DNA of 64,000 bases, taken from contig NZ_JACXXN010000009.1 in assembly GCF_014904695.1 (NCBI RefSeq), positions 1-64,000 on the forward strand, read 5' to 3'. The notes under the pieces are model-generated. The model was not told where the DNA came from, made no database searches, and saw nothing but the letters and a program-made list of their open reading frames with translations. This document shows positions 16,691 to 24,289 of this stretch, piece after piece. A program made the translations under genes and the position numbers. The stretch's first letter is position 1, and every line of letters begins with the position of its first letter. Source of the stretch: Nostoc sp. MG11 (GTDB lineage: Bacteria; Cyanobacteriota; Cyanobacteriia; Cyanobacteriales; Nostocaceae).

Positions 16691-17884
16691 ATGAAAATTC
16701 TACAAGTTGTCCCCTCAATTTCTCTGATTTATGGCGGCCCCAGTCAAATGGTATTAGGACTAGCTCCAGCATTAGCGCAAGAAGGAGTAGAAGTTACAAT
16801 TCTCACAACTGATAGTAATGGCGATATTGGTCAAAAACCCCTAGATGTTCCCTTAAATCGCCCAATTAAACAAGATGGCTATGAAATAATTTACTTTCGT
16901 TGTGCGCCGTTTCGTCGCTACAAATTTTCTCTAGACCTACTAAATTGGCTAAAGCGTCATGCTCAGGAGTTTGACTTAGCACACATTCATGCTCTATTCT
17001 CTCCTGTAAGTAGTGCTGCTGCGATCGCGTGTCGTCAAAAAAAGCTACCTTATATTTTGCGTCCTCTGGGTACTCTCGATCCAGCTGATTTACGTAAGAA
17101 AAAGCAGTTAAAGCAGATTTATGCCGCAATTCTAGAACGTCAAAATTTAGCTGGTGCAGCAGCAATTCATTTTACCAGCAATCAAGAAGCCAAAATATCA
17201 GAAAGATTTGGGGTATCTACGCCGGATTTGGTGATTCCCTTGGGTGTTAAAGAGGAGGAGAGGAGGAGAGGGGGAGAGGGGGAGAATGTCCTGCGTAAGC
17301 AATTTAATATTCCTGCTGAAATTCCTTTGGTGCTGTTTATGTCACGAATTGACCCGAAAAAGGGGTTAAATCTGTTGATTCCGGCACTAGAAAAGTTGGT
17401 ATCAATGAGTTATGAGTTTCACTTTGTTTTAGCTGGAACAAATCCGCAAGATCCAGATTATGAACAAAAAATAATATCTCAGATTCAAAATTCACCACTG
17501 CGATCGCACACTACAATCACTGGCTTTGTTACTGGTGAACTCAAAGTTAGTTTACTACAAGCTGCTGATTTATTTGTCTTGCCTTCCTACTACGAAAATT
17601 TTGGGATTGCTGTAGCTGAAGCGATGGTTGCAGGTGTACCCGTAGTTATTTCTGATCAAGTGCATATTTGTCAACAGATACGTGATAGTGAATCTGGCTG
17701 GGTGGGTGCAACAGATGTGCAAGCACTGGTAGAGTTAATGCAAGAAGCTTTGCAAAATCCCGAAGAACGCCAGCGACGGGGATTAAATGCCCGACAATAT
17801 GCATTACAGCATTTTAGTTGGGATGCGATCGCTCGTCAAACAATCCAAGCCTACCAGAAAATTCTGACAAACAAATTATTGTGA
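16691..17884 (+). CDS. hpsP: Glycosyltransferase family 4, HpsP-like
   Basis: A 397-residue GT-B enzyme: ILQVVPSISLIYGGPSQMV start, FMSRIDPKKGLNLLI donor-domain strand, and ENFGIAVAEAMVAGVPVVIS as the E-x7-E motif. Matches HpsP of the hormogonium polysaccharide set. Odd feature: between IPLGV and NVLRKQFN the product has EEERRRGGEGE, encoded by an all-purine tract (17251-17286) that looks like an inserted low-complexity repeat kept in frame; the enzyme probably tolerates it as a surface loop between the two Rossmann domains. Last gene of the run; it converges on the Uma2-like gene. Confidence 0.8.
   Translation: MKILQVVPSISLIYGGPSQMVLGLAPALAQEGVEVTILTTDSNGDIGQKPLDVPLNRPIKQDGYEIIYFRCAPFRRYKFSLDLLNWLKRHAQEFDLAHIHALFSPVSSAAAIACRQKKLPYILRPLGTLDPADLRKKKQLKQIYAAILERQNLAGAAAIHFTSNQEAKISERFGVSTPDLVIPLGVKEEERRRGGEGENVLRKQFNIPAEIPLVLFMSRIDPKKGLNLLIPALEKLVSMSYEFHFVLAGTNPQDPDYEQKIISQIQNSPLRSHTTITGFVTGELKVSLLQAADLFVLPSYYENFGIAVAEAMVAGVPVVISDQVHICQQIRDSESGWVGATDVQALVELMQEALQNPEERQRRGLNARQYALQHFSWDAIARQTIQAYQKILTNKLL
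17251..17286. repeat. Purine-only repeat inside the hpsP coding region
   Basis: A 36-base run made only of A and G (GAGGAGGAG, GGGGGAGAGGGGGAG) inside the gene. The same kind of tract lies between genes at 40947-40977 and 47918-47955. It is a multiple of three and keeps the frame. Confidence 0.7.
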
Positions 17885-17941
17885 TCGCTGTTTTTAAGCT
17901 TAGTTTTATTCAGCGATAATATTACATTTTGTCTGACATTT

Positions 17942-18505
17942 TTATACTTGTAACTCAAATCCAGGTAAGATATTTTCTCCATAAAGAATCGCTGGCATTT
18001 GAATCACTTCTACAGCTTTTCCTATTCGGTAAATCTCCACATTTGCATCTTGAGGATTAATCAGCCATCCCAAACGCAAACCATTTTCTATATACTCCTG
18101 CATTTTCTGTTGGATAGGTTTGAGTCGGTCTGTTTGTGAACGTAGTTCAATGGCAAAATCGGGTACAAGTGGCGGAAATTTTTGGCGCTGTTCTGGCGTT
18201 AAAACTTCCCATCTCTCTAATTTGACCCAAGCCGCATCAGGGGAACGTTTTGCACTATTTGGCAGGATAAAAATAGTTGAAGAACTAAAAACTTTGCCTA
18301 ATTTAGTTTGACGATTCCAATTATTCAAGTCTGTAATTAGGTCTGCTTCTTGATTTCCGCTTTCTCCTCCTACTGGTGGCACAATGATTAATTCTCCTGC
18401 TGCATTCATTTCCAGGCTTAAATCACGATTGGCAAGACACAATTGATAAAATTGCTCATCACTTAAATGAGCTATCGGTTCTAGATTGAGGACAACAGTA
18501 TTCAT
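17942..18505 (-). CDS. Uma2-family (DUF820) PD-(D/E)XK nuclease-like protein
   Basis: A 187-residue protein of the DUF820/Uma2 family, greatly expanded in cyanobacteria. It shows the family's blocks: LSDEQFYQLC, LIIVPPVGGESGNQEADL, FILPNSAKRSPDAAWV (the aspartate of the nuclease core) and VPDFAIELRSQTD (E-x-R variant of E-x-K), ending ILPGFEL. The fold is that of restriction-endonuclease-like enzymes, but DNA cleavage has hardly been shown in this family and its cellular role is unsettled. It is convergent with hpsP and not obviously in an operon. Confidence 0.85.
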   Translation of the reverse strand: MNTVVLNLEPIAHLSDEQFYQLCLANRDLSLEMNAAGELIIVPPVGGESGNQEADLITDLNNWNRQTKLGKVFSSSTIFILPNSAKRSPDAAWVKLERWEVLTPEQRQKFPPLVPDFAIELRSQTDRLKPIQQKMQEYIENGLRLGWLINPQDANVEIYRIGKAVEVIQMPAILYGENILPGFELQV

Positions 18506-18652
18506 TAAACCTTTCCTCGTACCTTTTTTGCTAACGTTAGTTACCTTTAGTTAAAAGTTTAGCAGGAGAAAATTAAGCTCAACGATGTCAAAGTATTATT
18601 GACTCGTAAGCTATAGAAGCATTTTGACTGCAAACACCACCAAAAAAGTGCT

Positions 18653-18685
18653 GTTAGCGGTAGCGGGCGTTTAGCCCGTGCTGAG
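18653..18685. repeat. Dispersed GC-rich repeat GCGGTAGCGGGCGTTTAGCCC
   Basis: The segment TTAGCGGTAGCGGGCGTTTAGCCCGTGCTGAG-like region is near-identical, in reverse complement, to the 32-bp tandem unit at 36340-36402. It lies in the 430-base gap (18506-18935) between the Uma2-like gene and the peroxiredoxin; GGGCGTTTAGCCC within it forms a small hairpin. Apart from this repeat and the leader hairpin at 18857 the gap shows nothing. Confidence 0.65.
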
Positions 18686-18856
18686 TCACGAATGAGTACT
18701 TTTACTCAGCACTACTAGTCTTTGTTACCCCTGAATGGACAAGTTCTGATTCCCCTTAACCGAAAGATGTTGAGCATCAAACTTGTCAAATATATTGGTT
18801 TCTCTGTCTGTATCAGAGAAAGCCGACAACTTAAAATTTTGTTTCAAACAGCTCAA

Positions 18857-18876
18857 CTCCGATTGGGGAATCGGGG
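18857..18876 (+). promoter_or_regulatory. Leader hairpin upstream of the peroxiredoxin gene
   Basis: CTCCGATT (18857-18864), GGGG loop, AATCGGGG (18869-18876), then TTTT: an 8-bp stem plus U-run about 60 bases before the start codon. It has the form of an intrinsic terminator, so it could act as an attenuator or simply end an upstream transcript. Confidence 0.4.
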
Positions 18877-18935
18877 TTTTATGTCATGATGGCAAAGTAG
18901 AACACATAAGCCTTTTTAACTACAGGGAATCTCTC

Positions 18936-19574
18936 ATGGCTCTCCGTCTAGGTGATACAGTACCCAACTTTACGCAAGCCTCTACACACGGCGACATCGA
19001 TTTTTACGAATGGGCAGGTGACAGCTGGGTTGTGCTGTTCTCTCACCCCGCTGATTTTACACCTGTTTGCACTACAGAACTAGGCACAGTTGCCAAGCTA
19101 AAACCAGAATTTGACAAGCGCAACGTTAAAGCGATCGCACTCAGTGTTGATGATGTAGAATCCCACAAAGGATGGGTGGGAGATATCGAAGAAACTCAAA
19201 GCACCACTCTCAACTACCCAATTTTGGCAGATGCGGATCGCAAGGTTTCTGACCTTTACGATATGATCCACCCCAATGCTAATGCAGCTGTGACAGTGCG
19301 ATCAGTTTTCGTTATCGACCCCAATAAGAAACTGCGTCTGAGTTTCACATACCCTCCCAGCACTGGACGCAACTTTGACGAACTTTTGCGAGTAATTGAT
19401 TCTCTGCAATTGACCGATAATTACAGCGTGGCTACACCAGCTGACTGGAAAGACGGTGAGGATGTCGTAATTGTCCCCTCACTCAAAGATCCAGAAGTCC
19501 TCAAACAAAAATTTCCCAAAGGCTACGAGGAAATTAAACCCTATCTGCGGATGACTCCTCAGCCTAACAAGTAA
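18936..19574 (+). CDS. 1-Cys peroxiredoxin (Prx6 type)
   Basis: A 212-residue thiol peroxidase reducing H2O2 and alkyl hydroperoxides. The peroxidatic cysteine is in HPADFTPVCTTELG (Cys ~47), with Thr and a later Arg completing the site; the long C-terminal domain with NYSVATPADWKDGEDVVIVPS is typical of the Prx6 subfamily, and there is no resolving cysteine in the usual 2-Cys position. ATG 18936 is chosen because AGGGA precedes it and because it gives the standard MALRLGDTVPNF start; an upstream open frame to 18783 reads through the leader hairpin. A strong terminator follows. Confidence 0.93.
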   Translation: MALRLGDTVPNFTQASTHGDIDFYEWAGDSWVVLFSHPADFTPVCTTELGTVAKLKPEFDKRNVKAIALSVDDVESHKGWVGDIEETQSTTLNYPILADADRKVSDLYDMIHPNANAAVTVRSVFVIDPNKKLRLSFTYPPSTGRNFDELLRVIDSLQLTDNYSVATPADWKDGEDVVIVPSLKDPEVLKQKFPKGYEEIKPYLRMTPQPNK

Positions 19575-19597
19575 ATCTGAAAATGATTTATTGTATT

Positions 19598-19636
19598 AGA
19601 CGCAAAGACGCCATGTAACTTGGCGTTTTTGCGTCT
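19598..19636 (+). terminator. Strong intrinsic terminator
   Basis: AGACGCAAAGACGCCA (19598-19613) and TGGCGTTTTTGCGTCT (19621-19636) form a 16-bp stem with a 7-base loop, 24 bases after the peroxiredoxin stop. Confidence 0.7.
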
Positions 19637-19716
19637 TTAGTATAAGAATAATGAAAAAGTCAAAGTAGCAATATTCCTTTATCTTGGTTTTACACCCTCA
19701 AAACCAGATCTAGACC

Positions 19717-20790
19717 ATGAAAAAGCTGATCAATAAGCCAGAAGACTTTGTGCGGGAAAGTCTAGAAGGTATGGCGGCGGCTCATGCCGATTTAATTAAG
19801 GTAAACTATGACCCTACCTTTGTCTACCGAGCCACTGCACCTATACCAGGAAAAGTAGCAATTATTTCTGGCGGTGGTAGCGGTCACGAACCGATGCACG
19901 CTGGTTTTGTAGGCAAAGGAATGCTTGATGCTGCTTGTCCTGGCGAAGTTTTTACCTCACCCACACCTGACCAAATGCTGGAAGCCGCTAAGCAGGTAGA
20001 TGGTGGGGCTGGTATCCTTTATATCGTCAAAAATTATAGCGGCGATGTCATGAACTTTGAAATGGCAACAGAGTTAGCCCGTGCTGAAGGGAACCGAGTT
20101 CTAAATATTCTAATTGATGACGATGTGGCAGTGAAAGACAGCCTGTATACACAAGGACGCCGGGGTGTAGGAATAACGATATTGGCAGAAAAAATTTGTG
20201 GAGCGGCGGCGGAGCAAGGGTATGATTTAACACAAATAGCAGATTTATGCCGTCGAGTGAATCTGCATGGACGGAGCATGGGAATTGCCTTGACTTCATG
20301 TACAGTGCCAGCTAAAGGCTCGCCGACATTTGAATTGAGCGATCGCGAAATCGAATTGGGTATCGGTATTCACGGTGAGCCAGGCAGGCAGCGCACAGAA
20401 CTAAAACCAGTAGATGAGATTACAGAGATTTTAACGCGCTCAATAATTGAGGATGCAGCCTACAGCCGCACAGTGCGCGAGTGGCATGAAGATAAAGGAG
20501 AATGGGTAGATGTGGAACTGATTAATCCGCCATTCCAAAAAGGCGATCGCCTGCTAGCTTTTGTCAACAGTATGGGTGGAACTCCTCTTTCGGAACTGTA
20601 TATTGTCTACCGCAAACTAGCCGAAATCTGCGAACAGCAAGGATTGCAAATTGTGCGAAACTTGATTGGGCCTTACATTACATCTCTGGAAATGCAAGGT
20701 TGCTCAATTACCCTGCTGAAGTTGGATGATGAGATGATTAGGCTGTGGGATGCACCAGTAAAAACGCCGAGTTGGCACTGGGGGGCTTAA
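19717..20790 (+). CDS. dhaK: Dihydroxyacetone kinase, DhaK subunit
   Basis: A 357-residue DAK1-domain protein that binds dihydroxyacetone covalently for phosphorylation to DHAP. The [15 protein letters not shown] loop near residue 50 binds the substrate, and the histidine of [12 protein letters not shown] (~217) is the expected hemiaminal-forming residue. It ends one base before dhaL, so the two are translationally coupled. Family knowledge: DhaK works with DhaL, and either with the phosphotransferase protein DhaM or, in ATP-using forms, with a fused or separate DhaL that binds ATP directly. Confidence 0.93.
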   Translation: MKKLINKPEDFVRESLEGMAAAHADLIKVNYDPTFVYRATAPIPGKVAIISGGGSGHEPMHAGFVGKGMLDAACPGEVFTSPTPDQMLEAAKQVDGGAGILYIVKNYSGDVMNFEMATELARAEGNRVLNILIDDDVAVKDSLYTQGRRGVGITILAEKICGAAAEQGYDLTQIADLCRRVNLHGRSMGIALTSCTVPAKGSPTFELSDREIELGIGIHGEPGRQRTELKPVDEITEILTRSIIEDAAYSRTVREWHEDKGEWVDVELINPPFQKGDRLLAFVNSMGGTPLSELYIVYRKLAEICEQQGLQIVRNLIGPYITSLEMQGCSITLLKLDDEMIRLWDAPVKTPSWHWGA

Positions 20791-20791
20791 C

Positions 20792-21433
20792 ATGGTGAAT
20801 CAGGCGCAGATTTTACAATGGTTGCAGTCCTTTGCAACCGAGATCGAGCAGAATAAAGAATATTTGACAGAATTAGATGCTGCGATCGGTGATGCTGATC
20901 ATGGGATTAATATGGATCGCGGTTTTAAAAAGGTAAGCAGTCAGTTACCGAGTCTTGCAGATCAGGACATCAGCAGCATTTTGAAAACAGTAAGCATGAC
21001 TTTGATTTCTTCTATTGGTGGTGCTAGTGGCCCTCTATATGGCACTTGGTTTTTGCGAGCAAGTACAGCAGTAGCAGGTAAACAAGAATTGACAGAGCAA
21101 GATTTGCTAAAACTACTCCAGGCTGGTTTAGACGGTGTGCTAGGGCGTGGCAAAGCCCAACTGGGAGACAAGACAATGGTGGATGTGCTATCTCCATCTG
21201 TGGCGGCTTTTGAGCAAGCTATAGGAGAGGGTAAGAAGACACTAGAAGCTTTGAATACGGCTGTAGTAGCTGCTGAACAAGGGTTGCATAAAACCACGCC
21301 AATGCTAGCAAAAAAGGGGCGAGCCAGCTATCTTGGCGATCGCAGTATCGGACATCAAGATCCAGGAGGGACTTCTGCTTATTTGATGTTGAAAAGTTTT
21401 TTGGAAGTGCTGGAAGGTTCTGAAGGGTTCTAA
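20792..21433 (+). CDS. dhaL: Dihydroxyacetone kinase, DhaL subunit
   Basis: A 213-residue DAK2-domain all-helical protein that holds the nucleotide and two Mg ions. The metal-binding aspartates are in AAIGDADHGINMDRGF (residues ~27-42); GGASGPLYGTWF and RSIGHQDPGGTSAYL are nucleotide-lid and C-terminal family blocks. No dhaM gene or PTS component is in the window; the pair may therefore use ATP or a distant DhaM. It converges on the Ser/Thr kinase gene with a hairpin repeat in between. Confidence 0.92.
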   Translation: MVNQAQILQWLQSFATEIEQNKEYLTELDAAIGDADHGINMDRGFKKVSSQLPSLADQDISSILKTVSMTLISSIGGASGPLYGTWFLRASTAVAGKQELTEQDLLKLLQAGLDGVLGRGKAQLGDKTMVDVLSPSVAAFEQAIGEGKKTLEALNTAVVAAEQGLHKTTPMLAKKGRASYLGDRSIGHQDPGGTSAYLMLKSFLEVLEGSEGF

Positions 21434-21473
21434 ATATTACCAATTTAAAAAAAGAATGTGACACATAGGCCAT

Positions 21474-21502
21474 GTAGAGACGTTGCAATACAACGTCTCT
21501 AC
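21474..21502. repeat. GTAGAGACGTTG inverted repeat
   Basis: GTAGAGACGTTG (21474-21485) and CAACGTCTCTAC (21491-21502) are perfect arms around CAATA. This is a common intergenic repeat of Nostoc-like genomes. Here it lies between convergent genes and may serve as a bidirectional terminator. Confidence 0.7.
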
Positions 21503-21555
21503 CAAAGGATTTGTTGCAATCATTAATTGAATCGGTATTATTTACGCCTATCTGC

Positions 21556-23499
21556 TTACAATTCACTTTTAGGTTTTTCTGTGTTGTCGGGACTTTCTGG
21601 AGTTAAAAATTTGTCAGTATTAAAAAATCCTTGTTGAGGATTATCAAATTTAGGTCTTTCCTGTTGGGAGTTCTCCTGATTATCTACTTTAGGGAGTGCC
21701 TGTTTTACAAGATTTTCGGCTGCTTGTCTAAACATGGGTTCTAATTTATTTCGCCAGTATTGAGTATTAGGCAACTTTTCTGGATGGTTTTTATAATCTA
21801 AGACTTTATCCCATTGACCGTCTTCCAGCGCTTTGTTGATATCATTAGATAAAGCTTCAGCTTTAGCCCAATCTTCTTTCCACTGAGCAATCATTTTACC
21901 TGTTTCTTTAATACTAGAAACCGTATTTGCCGGAATAGATCGCAGAAGTGCGATCGCACCTTGCAAGTCTCCAGATTCATACTTCTGTCTTGCTTGTTCT
22001 ATAATCTTGGTACTATTACCATTAGGCTGTGATTGATCTGATGTTTCATCGGAAGTTGACCTGTCCGATTTTTCTGGTAATGGCGTTGCGACATCACGAG
22101 ATTTTGGCCTTGGCTTGGGAATTGGTCGAATAGCAATCAGAGTATTATCATCTACTGTCTTAATTGCCATGCCTTTGTCGCGTAGACAAGAAACCCATTG
22201 GTCATTATTAGCTATTACATCCGAGTGCGCCCAAGCTAAACGACCAGAATTAAGCTTAACTTCTATCCATCCCCGTTTTGTCCGCTTGCCAGTAACTTCA
22301 AACTTGGCATCTTGAGCAACAGTTCGCACAATATTATCAGAATTTATCGAACTAGGTTCAGAACGAATATTAGAGTTTTCCACAACAACAGCTAAGCAAT
22401 TGTTTGCCAAAGCGGTATCATTACCCGTGAAATTGGCAGCTAAGTTTTTCACATTTGGATACACGTTTGCTACCAAAGCCGCTGCACCACCTGCCAAAAA
22501 TATACCAATTAATAGCGGCCATGGGTCGGGCGAATCTTTGCGAGCAGGTTTAGCGGGTGCAGGATTTGCTGGTGCAACTGCGACAGTTTGCTGGCGAGAT
22601 ACTTGAGGTAAAGATTTGGTTTCTTGGTAACTATAATTTGTGGCGGATGCTTGAGGTATGGAAAGTGCAGGCACAAGATTAATCGCGTCTTGACACGCTT
22701 GCAGTGCTTCCGTTGCGTTTTGGTAGCGGTCTTTGAAGTGATAACGCACCATCTTGTTTAAGACTGCTGCCAAACGGTAGTTTACAGGTACTAAATGCTG
22801 CCAGAGGATCTCACCCGTCTCAGGGTCTTCTTGCAACTCTGTTGGCGATAATCCTGTTAATGCTTGAATAGCTATAATGCCAAGAGAATAGATATCACTG
22901 TTGGGGCGGGGTTTGCCTTGCCCTTGTTCCGTAGGCATATACCCAGGAGTGCCAATAACTACTGTAGCAGTAGCTTGCCCACCAGCTGCGACTATTGATG
23001 TACGCAGTTGCTTCACTGCGCCAAAGTCCACTAAAACTAATTTCTGATCAGAGGCGCGACGGATGATATTATCTGGTTTGATGTCGCGGTGGATCACGCC
23101 TTGGCGGTGGACAAAATCTAGAATGCCCAGAACTTCCTGTAACAGTTCAATTACTTGGCTTTCACTCCAGCGCTTACCAGGTATGAGTTCTTCAGTTAGA
23201 GTATGCCCTTCAATATATTCTTGGACTAAATAGAACTCTTGGTTTTCGTCAAAGTAAGCCAGAAGTCGGGGTATCCGGTCATGGTTCCCCAAGTGTTCTA
23301 AGGATTCAGCTTCACTATTAAACAGACGCTTAGCAGTTTCAAAAACTCTGGGGTCGGAACTTGCAGGTTTAAGATGCTTAACAACACAGATAGGATTACC
23401 TGGCCGCCTGGTATCTTGGGCAATGTAGGTTTGACCAAATCCTCCCGTCGCCAGGACTCGAATTACTTGGTAACGATGGTCTAGTAGCTTGCCTATCAT
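21556..23499 (-). CDS. Membrane-anchored Ser/Thr protein kinase with SH3-like domain
   Basis: About 647 residues. The N-terminal kinase domain (~8-275) has the glycine loop LATGGFGQTYIA, ATP lysine in CVVKHLK, catalytic loop VIHRDIKPDNII, DFG, and activation segment GTPGYMPTEQ: all catalytic residues are present. A proline-rich linker, one transmembrane helix (~WPLLIGIFLAGGAAALVANV), then a bacterial SH3-like domain (NSNIRSEPSSINSDNIV ... GRLAWAHSDVI) follow outside the membrane, and a TPR-like helical tail. It likely senses an envelope signal. The start at 23499 is chosen over 23565 because GGGGAGAGG lies just before it and MIGKLLDHRYQV is the family N-terminus. Confidence 0.88.
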   Translation of the reverse strand: MIGKLLDHRYQVIRVLATGGFGQTYIAQDTRRPGNPICVVKHLKPASSDPRVFETAKRLFNSEAESLEHLGNHDRIPRLLAYFDENQEFYLVQEYIEGHTLTEELIPGKRWSESQVIELLQEVLGILDFVHRQGVIHRDIKPDNIIRRASDQKLVLVDFGAVKQLRTSIVAAGGQATATVVIGTPGYMPTEQGQGKPRPNSDIYSLGIIAIQALTGLSPTELQEDPETGEILWQHLVPVNYRLAAVLNKMVRYHFKDRYQNATEALQACQDAINLVPALSIPQASATNYSYQETKSLPQVSRQQTVAVAPANPAPAKPARKDSPDPWPLLIGIFLAGGAAALVANVYPNVKNLAANFTGNDTALANNCLAVVVENSNIRSEPSSINSDNIVRTVAQDAKFEVTGKRTKRGWIEVKLNSGRLAWAHSDVIANNDQWVSCLRDKGMAIKTVDDNTLIAIRPIPKPRPKSRDVATPLPEKSDRSTSDETSDQSQPNGNSTKIIEQARQKYESGDLQGAIALLRSIPANTVSSIKETGKMIAQWKEDWAKAEALSNDINKALEDGQWDKVLDYKNHPEKLPNTQYWRNKLEPMFRQAAENLVKQALPKVDNQENSQQERPKFDNPQQGFFNTDKFLTPESPDNTEKPKSEL

Positions 23500-23664
23500 A
23501 TTCCTCTCCCCAGAGTTATTACCTAATTTTCCAGCTGGTAATAAATATCTCCAAATTTTCTTCAATGAAATCCGCTATCTTGAGAAAAGATTTAGATTAA
23601 AAACGCAGCTTTTTAATAAACGCAGACTAGATTATTTTTCTTTTAGTGCCCCTGTTTATTACCA

Positions 23665-24153
23665 ATGCCACCCAGAATCACAAACCCAGTTGCATGGCAG
23701 CAGGCTGAAATCCTCATGCAACCTGCTTTCATTCGCGTTGTCGATAATCTTCGCAAGTTGCTTGATGCATCTAACTGGACGGGAACCTACCACGACGTAC
23801 TAATTTGGCCGCCTAACACCACTGATGAGCTAAAAGCATTGGTGACTCGTCTGTTGCAAGAGATGGAAACTGCAACACCAGAAGAAGCAGAAAACATCAA
23901 AGAGACTCTTGCTCCTCTGCCTATGCCCCATCCAGGATATCATTTACGTTTGCAGCGTCAAGGGCAAGAGGTCAGTATCGATTTGTGGGAACTGTGTTAT
24001 CAAGTGTGTTTTCTTGAGTATGACCCGGATAATGAAGCGGTTAATATCGATACTAGTTTAATGGATGAGTTTGGTGAAGTGGATTGGCAGCGTTTGGATG
24101 CTAAGGCTAAGGAGTTAGTTGAGCAAGCGTTTGCAAGTTTACCAGAGAGTTAA
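23665..24153 (+). CDS. Conserved cyanobacterial protein of unknown function
   Basis: A 162-residue soluble acidic protein (PVAWQQAEILMQPAFIRVVDNLRK, TGTYHDVLIWPP, PHPGYHLRLQRQGQEVSIDLWEL, MDEFGEVDWQRLDAKAKELVEQAF). I recall close relatives across filamentous cyanobacteria but no assigned function. No membrane segment, signal peptide or known catalytic motif. It is divergent from the kinase gene with 165 bases between starts and is followed by a terminator, so it is probably transcribed alone. Confidence 0.7.
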   Translation: MPPRITNPVAWQQAEILMQPAFIRVVDNLRKLLDASNWTGTYHDVLIWPPNTTDELKALVTRLLQEMETATPEEAENIKETLAPLPMPHPGYHLRLQRQGQEVSIDLWELCYQVCFLEYDPDNEAVNIDTSLMDEFGEVDWQRLDAKAKELVEQAFASLPES

Positions 24154-24227
24154 TAAGTGCTGATTGCTGAGTTGGTTAATATACAGCATGGTTGCAGAAT
24201 AGAATTCATTCTGAAGCTACATGAACG

Positions 24228-24247
24228 AAGCCCACTTCCGTGGGCTT
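24228..24247. terminator. AAGCCCA/TGGGCTT hairpin
   Basis: Arms 24228-24234 and 24241-24247 around CTTCCG, between convergent genes; a T-rich stretch follows further on. Confidence 0.55.
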
Positions 24248-24289
24248 TGAGGTAAAAGGGGCGATCGCTTTTTTAAGCTATGTTATTGC

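Noticed and set aside
20034-20299. Two minus-strand frames inside dhaK
   Set aside because: Antisense shadows of a well-recognised gene.
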